Assembly (NCBI RefSeq): GCF_049243985.1
Contig: NC_135384.1
Span: forward strand, 129,001-193,000
From: Paroedura picta
Lineage: Eukaryota > Chordata > Lepidosauria > Squamata > Gekkonidae
DNA length: 64,000 nt
Reading direction: 5' to 3'
The notes beneath the pieces were generated by a model. It had not been told where the DNA came from. It did not search any database and saw nothing but the letters and a program-made list of their open reading frames with translations. Position numbers and translations under genes: made by a program. This document shows, piece after piece, positions 44,020 to 53,840 of the stretch (its first letter is position 1; each line of letters starts with the position of its first letter).

Positions 44020-45318
44020 CCCATAGCAACAGTAGAAAAACACACACAACTGGAACATCAACACATCCGGTTTTGTACAAATGCCCAAAGGGGAAAAAAT
44101 CCCAGCAGCATTCTTTTCTTTCTCCTTATAAATCCTGTTGATCTTCCAGATGTTAGGTGCAGCTTGGCTCTAGCCGGCCTTGAGCCTTCAGGAAGGGAAG
44201 TTGCTCTTGTAGGCTACAAAGTTCCAGAGCTGGATGGAGGAGAACTAGGTCCAGCTCTTCACTCAACCACAGAACTTGCCAACAGCACTGGACTCTGTCC
44301 CAAGCCCTTCTGGGGGTTGGGGAGCGGGAGAGAAACTCCACCAGAAAAGATTGAACAAAAAGGTGACCCAAGTCTTCAAATGCCTGGAGATTTTTTTTTT
44401 TTTGGGGGGGGGGGCTTAAGGAGGGAAGGACTGCAGCGGAGTAGGAACTCCAGTGGGGTAGAATGCCAGAGTCCACCTTCCCTAGTGGCCATTTTCTCCG
44501 GGGAACTGATCTCTACCCCCTGGGAGATGAAATGCCCTCAGACCTTGTAGTTGGCAACCGCAGTGGTTAAGGAAAGCACAGCCACCAAGAGCACCAACTG
44601 AGATAAGGGATGAAGGCAGAAATTGCACACTGGCTGTAGTCCTGGCGCTTCTTAAGCATGGAATGTGCCTCCACCCCGGTCCAACCATGGGGCTGCTGTT
44701 GCTCTCTTTCGAAGAAGGGGGATGCACCCGCTCATACCACACACACACACACACACGGCTAGTCATATCCTCCCTCAATGCAACTCACAATAAGAATATA
44801 TTAATCCTTTCCCCCAGCCCCCATGTCATGTGCCGATATCTTGGCGGAGCCCAACGTAAAGAGAGGTCATTCACATTGTTCAAAAAAGCCTGTGTTCAAG
44901 CTGCTCAGTCATAGAACAGAAGGGCTGCGGAGGTCCTACAAGACAGACCAACGTATCCAGGAGATTGGATCCAGGAGGTATCCAGGAGGTCCACTGGCCT
45001 GCCCTCTCATGGCCTTTCAGTGCAGCAGAGGTGAGACATCTGTCAGGTTCTTGATGCTGTGTGGGGGGGGGGCACCTGGCAACAGTAATTCTTGCAGTAA
45101 TTCTTGCCCTGGGCACCTTGGCTGGCCCCTCTCAAGCAGAAAGAAGACTAGATCCCCTCTTTGTTACTTCCATGGATCTTCAGGAGACAATGTGCCCCCA
45201 CCCCTGTTCTCTCAGGACTGGGGTGGTGGTGTAAGGTCAGTGAGCACCAGGTCTCTTGGTAAAAGAGATACAACAGGAGAGAACAGGCCTCCATCAGCAC
45301 AACTCAGAGTGGGTGGCA
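44020..45318 (-). other. SERPINE1: SERPINE1 3' UTR
   Basis: No other gene is seen. A (AC)n tract lies at about 44740-44757 and a poly(T)/poly(G) junction near 44390-44412. Confidence 0.6.
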
Positions 45319-48300
45319 TCAGGGCTCCATCACTTGCCCCATGAAAAGGAGTGCACCTGCAGAGGGAAAAGAGCTGAGGCATCACGAGACATGAATCTAA
45401 ATTTCCAGGGTGACAAGTCAGAGCAACAGCAAAGCACCCACTTCTGTTCTGCCAGCCCACCTGCCCATCCCATGCCCAGGGCAAGGAAGGACCCACCCCA
45501 GGCTGGAAAGGAAGCCATGCCATGGAGGATTTTCTCCGCTCTCGTTAGGCCTTCCTTGGAGTCCTGTGTTCTGTTTTGGGCACCACAACTGAAGAAAGAT
45601 GTAGGGAAACTGAAGCGTGTCTAGAGGAGGGCTACGAAGATGGTGAGGGGTTTGGAGACCAAATCATATGAGGAAAGGTGGATGAAGCTTGGTCTGTTCA
45701 GCCTGGAGAGAAGGCGACTAAGAGCTGATATGATCACTATTTGAAGGGCTGTCATATAGAAGGTGGAGCAGAGTTGTTTTTTGTTGCCCCAGATGGTGGG
45801 AGCAGAACTAATGGGTTGAAATTAATTCAAAAGAATTTTTGGCTAAACATCTGGAAGTACCTGACAGAGTGGCTGCTCAGTGAAACAGTCTTCCTTGGGA
45901 AGTGGTGGGTTCTTTGGAAGTTTTTAAGCAAAGGCTGGATAAACATCTGACAGAAATATTGATTTTATGAACTTAGGCTGATGGTGAGTGGGTGGGCAAG
46001 AAGGGATGTGCCAGTGCTTGTATCTTGTGCCAGTGCTTGTCTCTCCCTTCTTTGCATACCCAGGGAATTGCTGATCGCCACTGTGGGATGGTAGCTGAAT
46101 TTCCTCCAGACTAGGCTGATTTCTGGAGATTGGGGTCACTGTGGGTAGGCAGGTAGTTGTGAGTTCCTACATCATGCAGGCAGTTGGACTAGATGACTCC
46201 CGGAAGGAACCAACTAGAATGAAAGCATGGGGGAAGGGGATGCATCCTCCTGAAGCTGCAAGCTTTCTGCAGGGGGGTTGGACTAACTGGCCTATATGGC
46301 CCCTTCCCTATTCTATGATTCTCTTTGGACAGGAAAATGGGATACATGTGCCTTATCTGCCCTCCCACCTCGTTTTCCTGCAACTCTTAAGCCAGACATG
46401 GAAGATATTCCAGAATGAGCCGCAACGGGCCAGCTTTGCACTGTGCCTCAACTCTGCCCAGCCCCACCCCAACGAATCCACTACTGGGTTGGGTTATCCA
46501 GAAAGGGGTGGGTGGCTACCACTCCCCCCCCCACACACACACACACACACACACACGCTGCAGGTCTCCTCCCCTCCACTGCCAAGAAGTTCTGACAGGC
46601 TGCTTTACCAAAAGGGACACCAGCTGCTCTGAAACACTATCCTAGTGGTAAGTGGGGTGGGGTAGGGTGGGAGGGATACGCTGCTTCATATTGAGCCTTT
46701 ATTGGGGGGTTGTATGTTCAGTGGCTGGAAGGCATTACTCTCAGGAGCAGAGTTTGACTGCCACCTCTGCAAAAAGCAGCAGAGAGATTCTTTGGCTAGG
46801 AAGTGTCCGGAAAGGAGCTGGCAGTGCTTGTGTGGAATAACAGCAGCGGAAGCGGAAGCCATGCACCCCCAGGCACACCTAGCAGGCTCTTACCTGTCAG
46901 GTTGTGCTTCACCACAAAGAGGAAGGGCTTGTTCATCACAACCTCCAGGGGGGCCATCCGGGCATAGACCACAGCAGCTGGAGAAGGAAGGCACAAGAGA
47001 GAGGCATTTCCCCAAGCCCTGAAAGCTTTCCCCGGAAGTGCTGTGCTGAGTCATCCCCCAGGATGCAGATCCCTCCCCCCATGCTTCCTCCTCCCTGTCT
47101 CCAAAGAGACAAGACTGACAAACAGATCATGACCCTTTGGGGGTTGCCATGGAGGAGAACCCTTGCTCCATGTTGGGTCAGATGGCTCCTGGCCAGGCCC
47201 TCCTTTGGCCATGGGGTGAGCTGCATTATGGACTATCCCATCCCATACTAGGAATAAAGGCAGAGCTGGTTAATTGCAAGTTGCCTGACTCTTATGCTCT
47301 CTAAGAGCTCTTTTGCTCAGTGTCTGCATAAAGGTGCAAAAATGGCATCCCGGAACTGAAACGCCCAATTAATCAGATTTCATTCAAGATCAAGTAGAAC
47401 CACACTGAGACAGAAGCCCATGATCCCCCCCCCCCCAGCTCTGGCACCCACCTGTGGCTGAAGCAGCCTCTGTCCCACTCTCATTCACATCGATCTTCAC
47501 CTTCTGCAGAGCCTGGGCCACGAAGAGAGACTCTTGGTCTGGAAAGGAAATGGGTGCCTGTGAGCAGGCAGCAGGGGAGAGGGCAAGGAGAGGCTTCCTC
47601 CTGGGCCTCCTGGCAAGGAGAAGCAGTGACCTCGGAGCTGCTGGCCACCCATACCAGGAGGGAAGAGGCAGGATCAGGCTTCAGGCAGATCCCTCGAGTG
47701 GATCCCTTGAGATCCTGCAGAGCTCCAGGATCTCCCCGAGAAGGGCAGGGGAGGGATGCTGGCGCATGTGCAGCCTGGGACTGAGAAGAGGTTTTTTGCA
47801 GGGAAGAACCCTGGAAGACTCACCTGAGAGGCTGCTGAAGTCAGCTGCATGGGCATCAAACATGGCTGTCACACCCAGGGCCCGCAGCGGCTCCCGCAGG
47901 TCACTCTCTGTTTCTAGGGAGAACCTGCGAGAAAGGCAGGGTCATTAGAGACGGCCCCAGAGTAGATGCAAAGCGGAAAGGCCCAGAACCAGCAGGAAAG
48001 AGGTGTAACTGGGGGGAGGGCTGCTGAGGGCTCCGCTGGTCTACCCTACCAAACATAGGGCTGGGCAGACAGAGGTGCCAAATCACCTACTTGGGCAGGA
48101 CCAGGAGTCGTGTGGCACACAGTAGGTTGCTCTTCCACTCGGCTACCAGCTGGGCATCAAGGGCGGCTGCCAGGGCTGACAGTGGGGCATTCTCAAAAGG
48201 GGCAGCGATAAACATGCTGAGGGTCTCCCCCTGATACGGCAGCTCAATGACATCATACCCCACTTGCGCTGGAGTGGAGAATTCGCCTGGAAGAAAGGAT

Positions 48301-49994
48301 GGATTCAGACCTGGCCGGCAGCCCCCTGGCCAGAGGTGCAGAGCCTAGTGGGAAAAAGCATTCTGCACATGCTCACAGATGCTTATTCTTAGCCCGACCC
48401 ACCCTGTCAGTGGGGACCTCCACTCACCATAGCAGAATTTGCCCGTCTGCTCCATCATGGGCACTGCGACTGAGCTGCCGTCCAGCTTGTGGAAGAGGCG
48501 CTGCCGGGTGGCTGCCACTGGGAACGGAGTCCGCCAGTGGCCCTTGAAATGGATGGCATTCACCAGCACCAGCCGGGTCATCTCATCCATGGTCCCTGCT
48601 GGCAGGAAGTCCTGGATCATGCCTGAAATGGGAAATGCTGTTAGGGCAACCAACTCGGCCAGACCCCTTGCTAGGGCCACGCATGATCCCCTTCCAAGGG
48701 AACCCAGGGCTCCCGCTTCCTGGCATCTCCCCTTGATGCACAAGCCTTGGATCCAAGCCCTCCAAGTGCCAGGCCCCACCCTGCCACCCAGACGACACGG
48801 GCGTCTTGTCCCCCCAAATTAGGGGAGGTGGCTGTGGCTCCAGGGAAGAGCCTCTGCTTTCTTTGCAGAAGAAGAAGTATTGGGTTTTATACCCTGCTTT
48901 TCACCACCTGAAGGAGCCTCAAAGCAGCTTCCAATCACCTTCCCTTCCTTTCCACACGACTAACACCCTTGCAAAGTAGGTGGAGCTGAGAACAGCTCTG
49001 TGAAAACAGCTCTAACAGGACTGTGACTAGGCCAAGGGCATCAGCTGGCTGCATGCGGAGGAGCAATGAATCAAACCCAACTCACCAGGCTAGAGGCTGG
49101 CACTCTTCACCAGAGCTGGTCCAGGTGCCATCCCCTGGATTCACCACAAGGGTCCCTCTCCCTCTGGAAATCCGGGCCAGTTCCCTCCCCCAGCCACCCA
49201 GGCAAACCCAGGAGGCCAGTTCTCTCCCTGCTTCGCTGACCCTCTCGAGCTGGACACCCCTGAAACGTCAGGCCCGCCCCTTTCCCCCTCACCTGCCGTG
49301 TGCTGCTGTACCCAGTCATTGATGATGCCGCGGGCCCGCTCGCTCTCCGTGAAGTTCACCTGCTTAACTGTCTGGCGGAACATCTGGTGGAACCTGGGCA
49401 TGAACCCAGGGGTCAGCGGCAGGTCCCGCTGGACGAAGAGGGCCTCTGCCGTCTCCACCAGTTCCTCCTTGGCTGGGTCGCTCAGCGCCTGCTGCAGCCA
49501 CCGCAGGGCTCGCGGAACACCCTTCTCTGCCGGGAAAAGACCAGGAGGTGAAATCGGGCGGCCGGGCGAAAGCCCTGAGGCAGAAAGGCGCTCGGCGCGG
49601 AGTGGGCGCAGGCGCGGGGGAAGCCCTCCCAGCAGCCCCAATGGCCACAGAGGCCGCCGGCGCTGGCCTCGAACTCGGCCTCGGGACGGGTCTTTCTGAG
49701 GCTGCGGGGGCCCTTACCGCCCAGGCTGTAGGCCATGGCTCGCTCCAGCTGGCCCCGCGTTTCCCCGCCCGCCGCCGCCTGCAACATGGCCAGGACGGAG
49801 GCGGCGCCGTGGGGCGAGAAGGCCACGTTCCGGTCCGGGGAACGCCGGGCCAACACGCCGAAGAGGCGGGCGCCGAAGTCGGTGGAGAGGCGGGCCAGGC
49901 GGGAGGCCGCGGGCGGCGGGACCGCGCAGGCCGCCGCCGCCGCGACCCCGGCCAGAAGGAGGAGGCGGAGGAGCGCGCCGGCCAGCGGCGACAT
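45319..49994 (-). CDS. SERPINE1: Plasminogen activator inhibitor 1 (eight coding exons)
   Basis: PAI-1 is a secreted serpin that traps tPA and uPA and so limits fibrinolysis. Coding exons in order: 49994-49718, 49526-49293, 48622-48428, 48286-48091, 47924-47824, 47538-47452, 46977-46894, 45356-45319. All borders are GT/AG and the sum is 1212 bases, 403 aa (human 402). Residues 1 to about 24 form the signal peptide ([17 protein letters not shown]). Serpin landmarks: [77 protein letters not shown] and the C-terminus [10 protein letters not shown]. The reactive loop runs from [17 protein letters not shown] to MAP: P17 to P1 has the inhibitory length, with the P1-P1' pair Arg-Met as in human PAI-1. 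The hinge GTEAASA fits an inhibitory serpin. Confidence 0.98.
45547..46323 (+). mobile_element. CR1 LINE, 3' part
   Basis: It starts with GGCCTTCCTTGGAGTCCTGT, then GAGGGCTACGAAGATGGTGA, GGTCTGTTCAGCCTGGAGAG and GATCGCCACTGTGGGATGG, and ends GGTTGGACTAACTGGCC to CTATTCTATGATTCTC. This is the C-terminal coding and 3' region of CR1, 5'-truncated and diverged. A tail-like text also occurs at about 46180, so two insertions may be joined. It lies in the last SERPINE1 intron. Confidence 0.82.
46531..46556. repeat. (CA)n microsatellite
   Basis: About 13 CA units after a poly(C) run. Confidence 0.95.
48868..49121 (-). mobile_element. tRNA-derived SINE, minus (family of 20090-20342)
   Basis: GAAGAAGAAGTATTGGGTTT and CCTCAAAGCAGCTTCCAATC at the left, and the reversed tRNA-like head (AATCAAACCCAACTCACCAG) at the right. 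It lies in the SERPINE1 intron between coding exons 2 and 3. Confidence 0.75.
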
Positions 49995-50590
49995 CGTCGG
50001 GGAAGGAGGCAAGTGGAGCCCGAGACCCAAGAACGCCGTCGGGCCCTGGGCACGGCACGGCACGGCACGGCACGGCAGGAGGTGTGGCACAGTCCCCGCG
50101 ACGGGCAGCTCGGGGCGGACGGATGGTGTTGCGGCTGCTGAGTCCCAGCTGGGCCGGCGCTCCTTTTATGCGCCCTGGCCCGCCGTGGCGGTGAAGTCAC
50201 CGGCTGGACCCGTCCCGGCCCGGCCGCCTTTTTCCTCCCCCGCCTCGCTGGCGGCCCAGCCAGAGCCCCGCCGGGGGCCTCTGAGTCACCCCGAGTCAGT
50301 CCCGAAGGCCGGGCCGGGCGCGACCGGGCCCCGAGGAGGCCAGCCGGCCGGCGCGTGCGTTTTGTCCGCCTGGAACGAGGAAGAGCAGAAGGCGCCTCGC
50401 GGGGCGGGCCGAAGCGCTCCTCCCCGCCACCTCTGCTTGGCTTCCCTGCGGAGAAGCGGATTCGGCAGCCCCAGGGGCCGCCACAGAAAAGGCCCTTCCA
50501 GAGCTGCTGTTGCGGAGCGCGAGCTGCCGCGGAGGGGAGGAAAAGGCAGCACAGCCGGGAAGGGGGGTGGGGCTGCCCAGGGCCGCTGGG
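49995..50590 (-). promoter_or_regulatory. SERPINE1: SERPINE1 CpG-island promoter with TATA box
   Basis: The minus strand reads GGGCGCATAAAAGGA, placing a TATA box (ATAAAAG) at 50169-50163, 169 bases before the ATG. Transcription should begin near 50135. The 5' UTR would contain a (CCGTG)n pentamer (50051-50082). An AP-1 site TGAGTCA lies at 50282-50288, about 115 bases upstream of the TATA box. AP-1 and Smad control is well known for mammalian PAI-1. Confidence 0.75.
50051..50082. repeat. (CACGG)n pentanucleotide repeat in the SERPINE1 5' UTR
   Basis: Six CACGG units on the plus strand. Confidence 0.92.
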
Positions 50591-50959
50591 TCGGAGGGGA
50601 TTCTCTGGTGGTTCTTGCCCAGGCCCAGTTGTGTTTTGCTTTGTGCTACTGCAGTTTCTTTTGTGGCCCTGTGGTGTTTTAGAACTGCAGCTAACACTCA
50701 ATGCAGATTTCCCTGGCAGTAGTTCTTATTCCAGGAAGAGCACACAGCCCCCCCCCCCCAACTGCTGTTCAGCCGCTAGGGGTGGGGGATGTGCCATGCT
50801 CGGGATCCACTGACTTTGGGTTCTGAACTCAGTCCCATCCCAGAATACCTCTCCACCTGGCCCTGCTTCCCAGAAACGTTTGTGGATGTGCTGCATCAGC
50901 CCTTTGGCACAGGCCTTCCTGGAGCAGCTCCTGGTTTGCTTTATGTTGCTTTTGGCTGA
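50591..50959. other. Flank upstream of the SERPINE1 promoter
   Basis: No gene is seen. A poly(C) run lies at 50749-50759. Confidence 0.5.
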
Positions 50960-52115
50960 TTTTATTCCAAGGCCTGATGGTGCACTGAAAATGAAATGCC
51001 AGATATTCTTGTACCCCTGTAGAGATCTGGGGTGTGGCCTCCTTGGCAACCCTGGCTGTAGTTCTGGTCAGTGCACCTCCCAAAGGACACTGCAGAGCTG
51101 AAAAGGTCCAGAGGACAGCCAAAAAAATTAGGGGGCGGGAGCCCCTTCCCTAGGACAGGGGTCCCCAACCCTCGGTTCGGGGACTGGTACCAGTCTGTGG
51201 ATCAGTCGGTACCGGGCCGCGGCTCCTCATCCTCTTCCCGGCTGCTGCCTTGGGGGCTGCCCTGCCACTTTGCCGCTGGCACACCTTTGGTGCTCTCCAG
51301 CGGACGCCATGGCTGTTGCTCCCCCTCGGTGTGACACTGCGCAGCTGCTGCTGGCAGTGCCCCCTAGCAGGTGGCAGGAAGTCAGGCACGCCGGCAGGAA
51401 AGCAAGTGGAGCAGGGGCTCAGGAAGCGGCGACGTCCCTTGGCAAAAGACTACCCCCCCTGGGCCTCAGTAAAATTGTCAAGTATTGACCGGTCCCCGGT
51501 GATAAAAAGGTTGGGGACCACTGCCCTAGGAGGACAGGCTGAAGAGGTGGGGATATTTCTGGGGGGCGGGGCATGATAGCACTTTATGACGTCATTCATG
51601 GGATAGAAAGAGTGGGCAGAGGAAGCTTTTCCTCCCTCTCCCAACACACTAGAACTTGAGGGCCTCCATTGCAACTGATGGGCAGTAGGTTCAGGATGGA
51701 CCAAAGGAAATACTACTTTACATAGAGAGTGATTCAAATGTGGAATTCACTGCCAGTGGATGAAGTGATAGCCATAGGAATAGACAGCATTAAAAGGGGG
51801 GTATTGATAGATTCAGGGCAGAGTAATCTGTCAATGGTTACTAGTCATGGCGACTGAGAGGGTCCCTCCACATTCATAGGCCCCCAGTCCTCTGCATCTC
51901 AGAGCCACGAGGCAACGTGAGGGGAAGACTATGACCGCTCTGCCCCGTTTCTAGCCCTCTGGAAGAACAGGTTGGCTACTGTGTGAGACAGGAGGAGGAG
52001 GGAGAGGCCTGGACCTCTGACCTCTCTCTGTTCCTGGCACTTGTGCTGCACATACCCAGTCATCCATCTTGTCTAATATCAGGGGAAGGCATTGAACTCT
52101 GTGCCCTGTTGTTGG
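50960..52115 (+). mobile_element. CR1-like LINE 3' part, split by a hAT element
   Basis: CTGTAGTTCTGGTCAGTGCA and CTGCAGAGCTGAAAAGGTCC (51055-51110) precede the inserted hAT element. GGATGGACCAAAGGAAATAC, CAATGGTTACTAGTCATGGC and GCCCTGTTGTTGGCCCTC follow it. These are the standard consecutive blocks of a squamate CR1-like LINE. The far 3' end is replaced by an (AC)n tract. Confidence 0.7.
51156..51523 (+). mobile_element. Non-autonomous hAT element (MITE), copy 3, nested in a LINE
   Basis: The ends CAGGGGTCCCCAACC and GGTTGGGGACCACTG are inverted repeats. The perfect 8-base target duplication CCCTAGGA lies at 51148-51155 and 51524-51531. The body (GTACCGGGCCGCGGC, CTTGGCAAAAGACTACC, GACCGGTCCCCGGTGATAAA) is the reverse complement of copy 1 with modest divergence. 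Confidence 0.9.
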
Positions 52116-52128
52116 CCCTCACACATAG

Positions 52129-52155
52129 ACACACACACACACACACACACACACA
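52129..52155. repeat. (AC)n microsatellite
   Basis: About 13 AC units. Confidence 0.94.
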
Positions 52156-52235
52156 ATTTAACAGAAAATCCCATAAAGGGTAGAGCTGAAAGACTACCAA
52201 ACACAAGTCATACAGTCTGTGACCGTTACTGCATA

Positions 52236-52331
52236 AGAGGAAGAGTGCAAGCACTCGAAAACTCACACCTTGAATAAATCTTTATTGTTCTTAAAGGTGC
52301 CACTGCACTCTGATTTTGTTTTGTTGTGCAT
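52236..52331 (+). mobile_element. Penelope-like tail with hammerhead-like hairpin
   Basis: GAGGAAGAGTGCAAGCACTC then GAAAACTCACACCTTGAATA, TTCTTAAAGGTGCCACTG and TTTTGTTTTGTTGTGC. This is the reverse complement of the arrangement at 9584-9716. GAGTGC/GCACTC forms stem II and GAAA follows; the CTGANGA box is degenerate. Confidence 0.62.
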
Positions 52332-52444
52332 GAAACTTAAACATGGTCACACATCCTTCCTCGAGTGCTTCTCTGGGGGGCGAGTCTCATGCCCCATCCA
52401 AACTACTGGGCAGGCAGTGACAAAGCCCCTTTCAGCCATGAGGA

Positions 52445-52560
52445 ATGTCCTGTGACCTTTGGTCAGCTGCTCACTCTTTCGGTCACAGCCAAACCTACCA
52501 CACAAGGTTGTTGTGAGAATAAAATGAGGGAGGTGAGAAATAGGGATGCTGCCCTTGTAG
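52445..52560 (+). mobile_element. Diverged tRNA-derived SINE body
   Basis: TGTGACCTTTGGTCAGCTGC, AACCTACCACACAAGGTTGT and TGTGAGAATAAAATGAGGG are the standard body of this squamate SINE group. Confidence 0.6.
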
Positions 52561-53496
52561 GCGGAGGATATGAAAGCCCAACCTTGGGTGATTCTGCACA
52601 GGGAGAAATGCCAGTCCCTCTCTTGGCCCTCCCTTCTGATAGCTGCAAGCACCTTTTGGTTCTGTGCCCTTTAACCCCTGGACCTGACCAGAAACATGAA
52701 GGCAGAGGGGACTCAAAAGCTTTGCTCCCAGTTCCTGGTTCCCAATCTGCCCCAGGGAGAGGACATGAGGCCTGCAGGGAAGGGTGGAGGGGGTGTCCTG
52801 GCCTCTGGCCATTTCACCCCCTTGCAATAGAGAGGGAGGGGGGTCTCTCTGTGCAGGGTTTGGAGCTTTGCCACGCCCTCCCTCCCTCCCTGCCTCCTGC
52901 TGCTTGGTCCACAATGGTTCCTGCCTTCCCAAGGCTTTGGACTCAGAGCCCTCGAGCTTTTCATGCTGCCGCTGCTGCTTTCTACTGCTACATCATCACA
53001 GAGCCAGAAATGCTAAGTGCTCCCCCCCCTCCAGCCTTCTGCCGCAAGGCCTTGACTCAGCACACGTGGACGGCTGTTGCTGGCCGGCTGTCTCCATGAC
53101 AAAACCAGACATCAACTGCTGAGAAAGACTTTCCACGCCCTTCCCCCCATGAACCCTGTCCCCTCGCTGCGAGGGTGAGAATCCCAGGGAACTTTGCGGG
53201 TGGGGTGGGTGGGGCCTCCCCTTAGGAGGACCTACAGAGGGGCAGGCAGGAAACTTTTGAGGTTGGGGGAGCCTCTTGCTCTAGTCACCTGAGCTGAACC
53301 AGGCGGCCCAGTCCCCAGGATATGTTACGGTTCCTTAATAGGGATGGAATAGTACTCTGGCCATGCCCAGAGGGTCTTCCACATCTGAAGATACCTCTAC
53401 CCAAGTCAGACAGTCCAGCTCCCAGGGTCTCATGCCCAGAAAGACCTCCTTTTCTAAAGAACCTCAGAAGAGTCCAGCTGGATCAGCCTGGTGAAG
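52561..53496. other. Intergenic; no gene seen
   Basis: Nothing recognisable. Confidence 0.5.
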
Positions 53497-53840
53497 GTCC
53501 TGCCCTGCCCAGAGGCCCACAGGTCCTTTGTAGGGCTGCACTAACAGGGCAGAGAGGCCAAGGCCTTCCCCTGAGGTCACCTCCCGGCAGGCTCTGACCA
53601 TGGAATTTCCCATTAGTCACCATGGCTAGTTGCTGCTGATAGACCTCTCTCTCTTCCACCGGTCAGTCCAAGCCCCTTTTAAGGCTCTCTCTGTTTGTGG
53701 CCCTCACCACATCCTCCCACACAGGATTCCACACTCTAATCTCTCCATGAGTAAAGGGGCATTTCCTTTTGTCCGTTCTTTCCTATTTCCCAACAACTTC
53801 GTGGGGAGCATTCCTCTGCCCTCTGCATTATTTCAGGAAC
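53497..53840 (-). mobile_element. CR1-like LINE 3' part, minus
   Basis: GGCCAAGGCCTTCCCCTGAG, CTGATAGACCTCTCTCTC, CCCCTTTTAAGGCTCTC, GGATTCCACACTCTAATC and TTTCCTTTTGTCCGTTC are the reversed blocks of the LINE at 50960-52115. Confidence 0.7.

Noticed and set aside
43534-44550. 338-codon plus-strand frame
   Set aside because: No recognisable domain; it runs from the AP1S1 island into the SERPINE1 3' UTR on the opposite strand.
49735-50682. 315-codon frame antisense to SERPINE1 exon 1
   Set aside because: It is a shadow of the GC-rich first exon and promoter.
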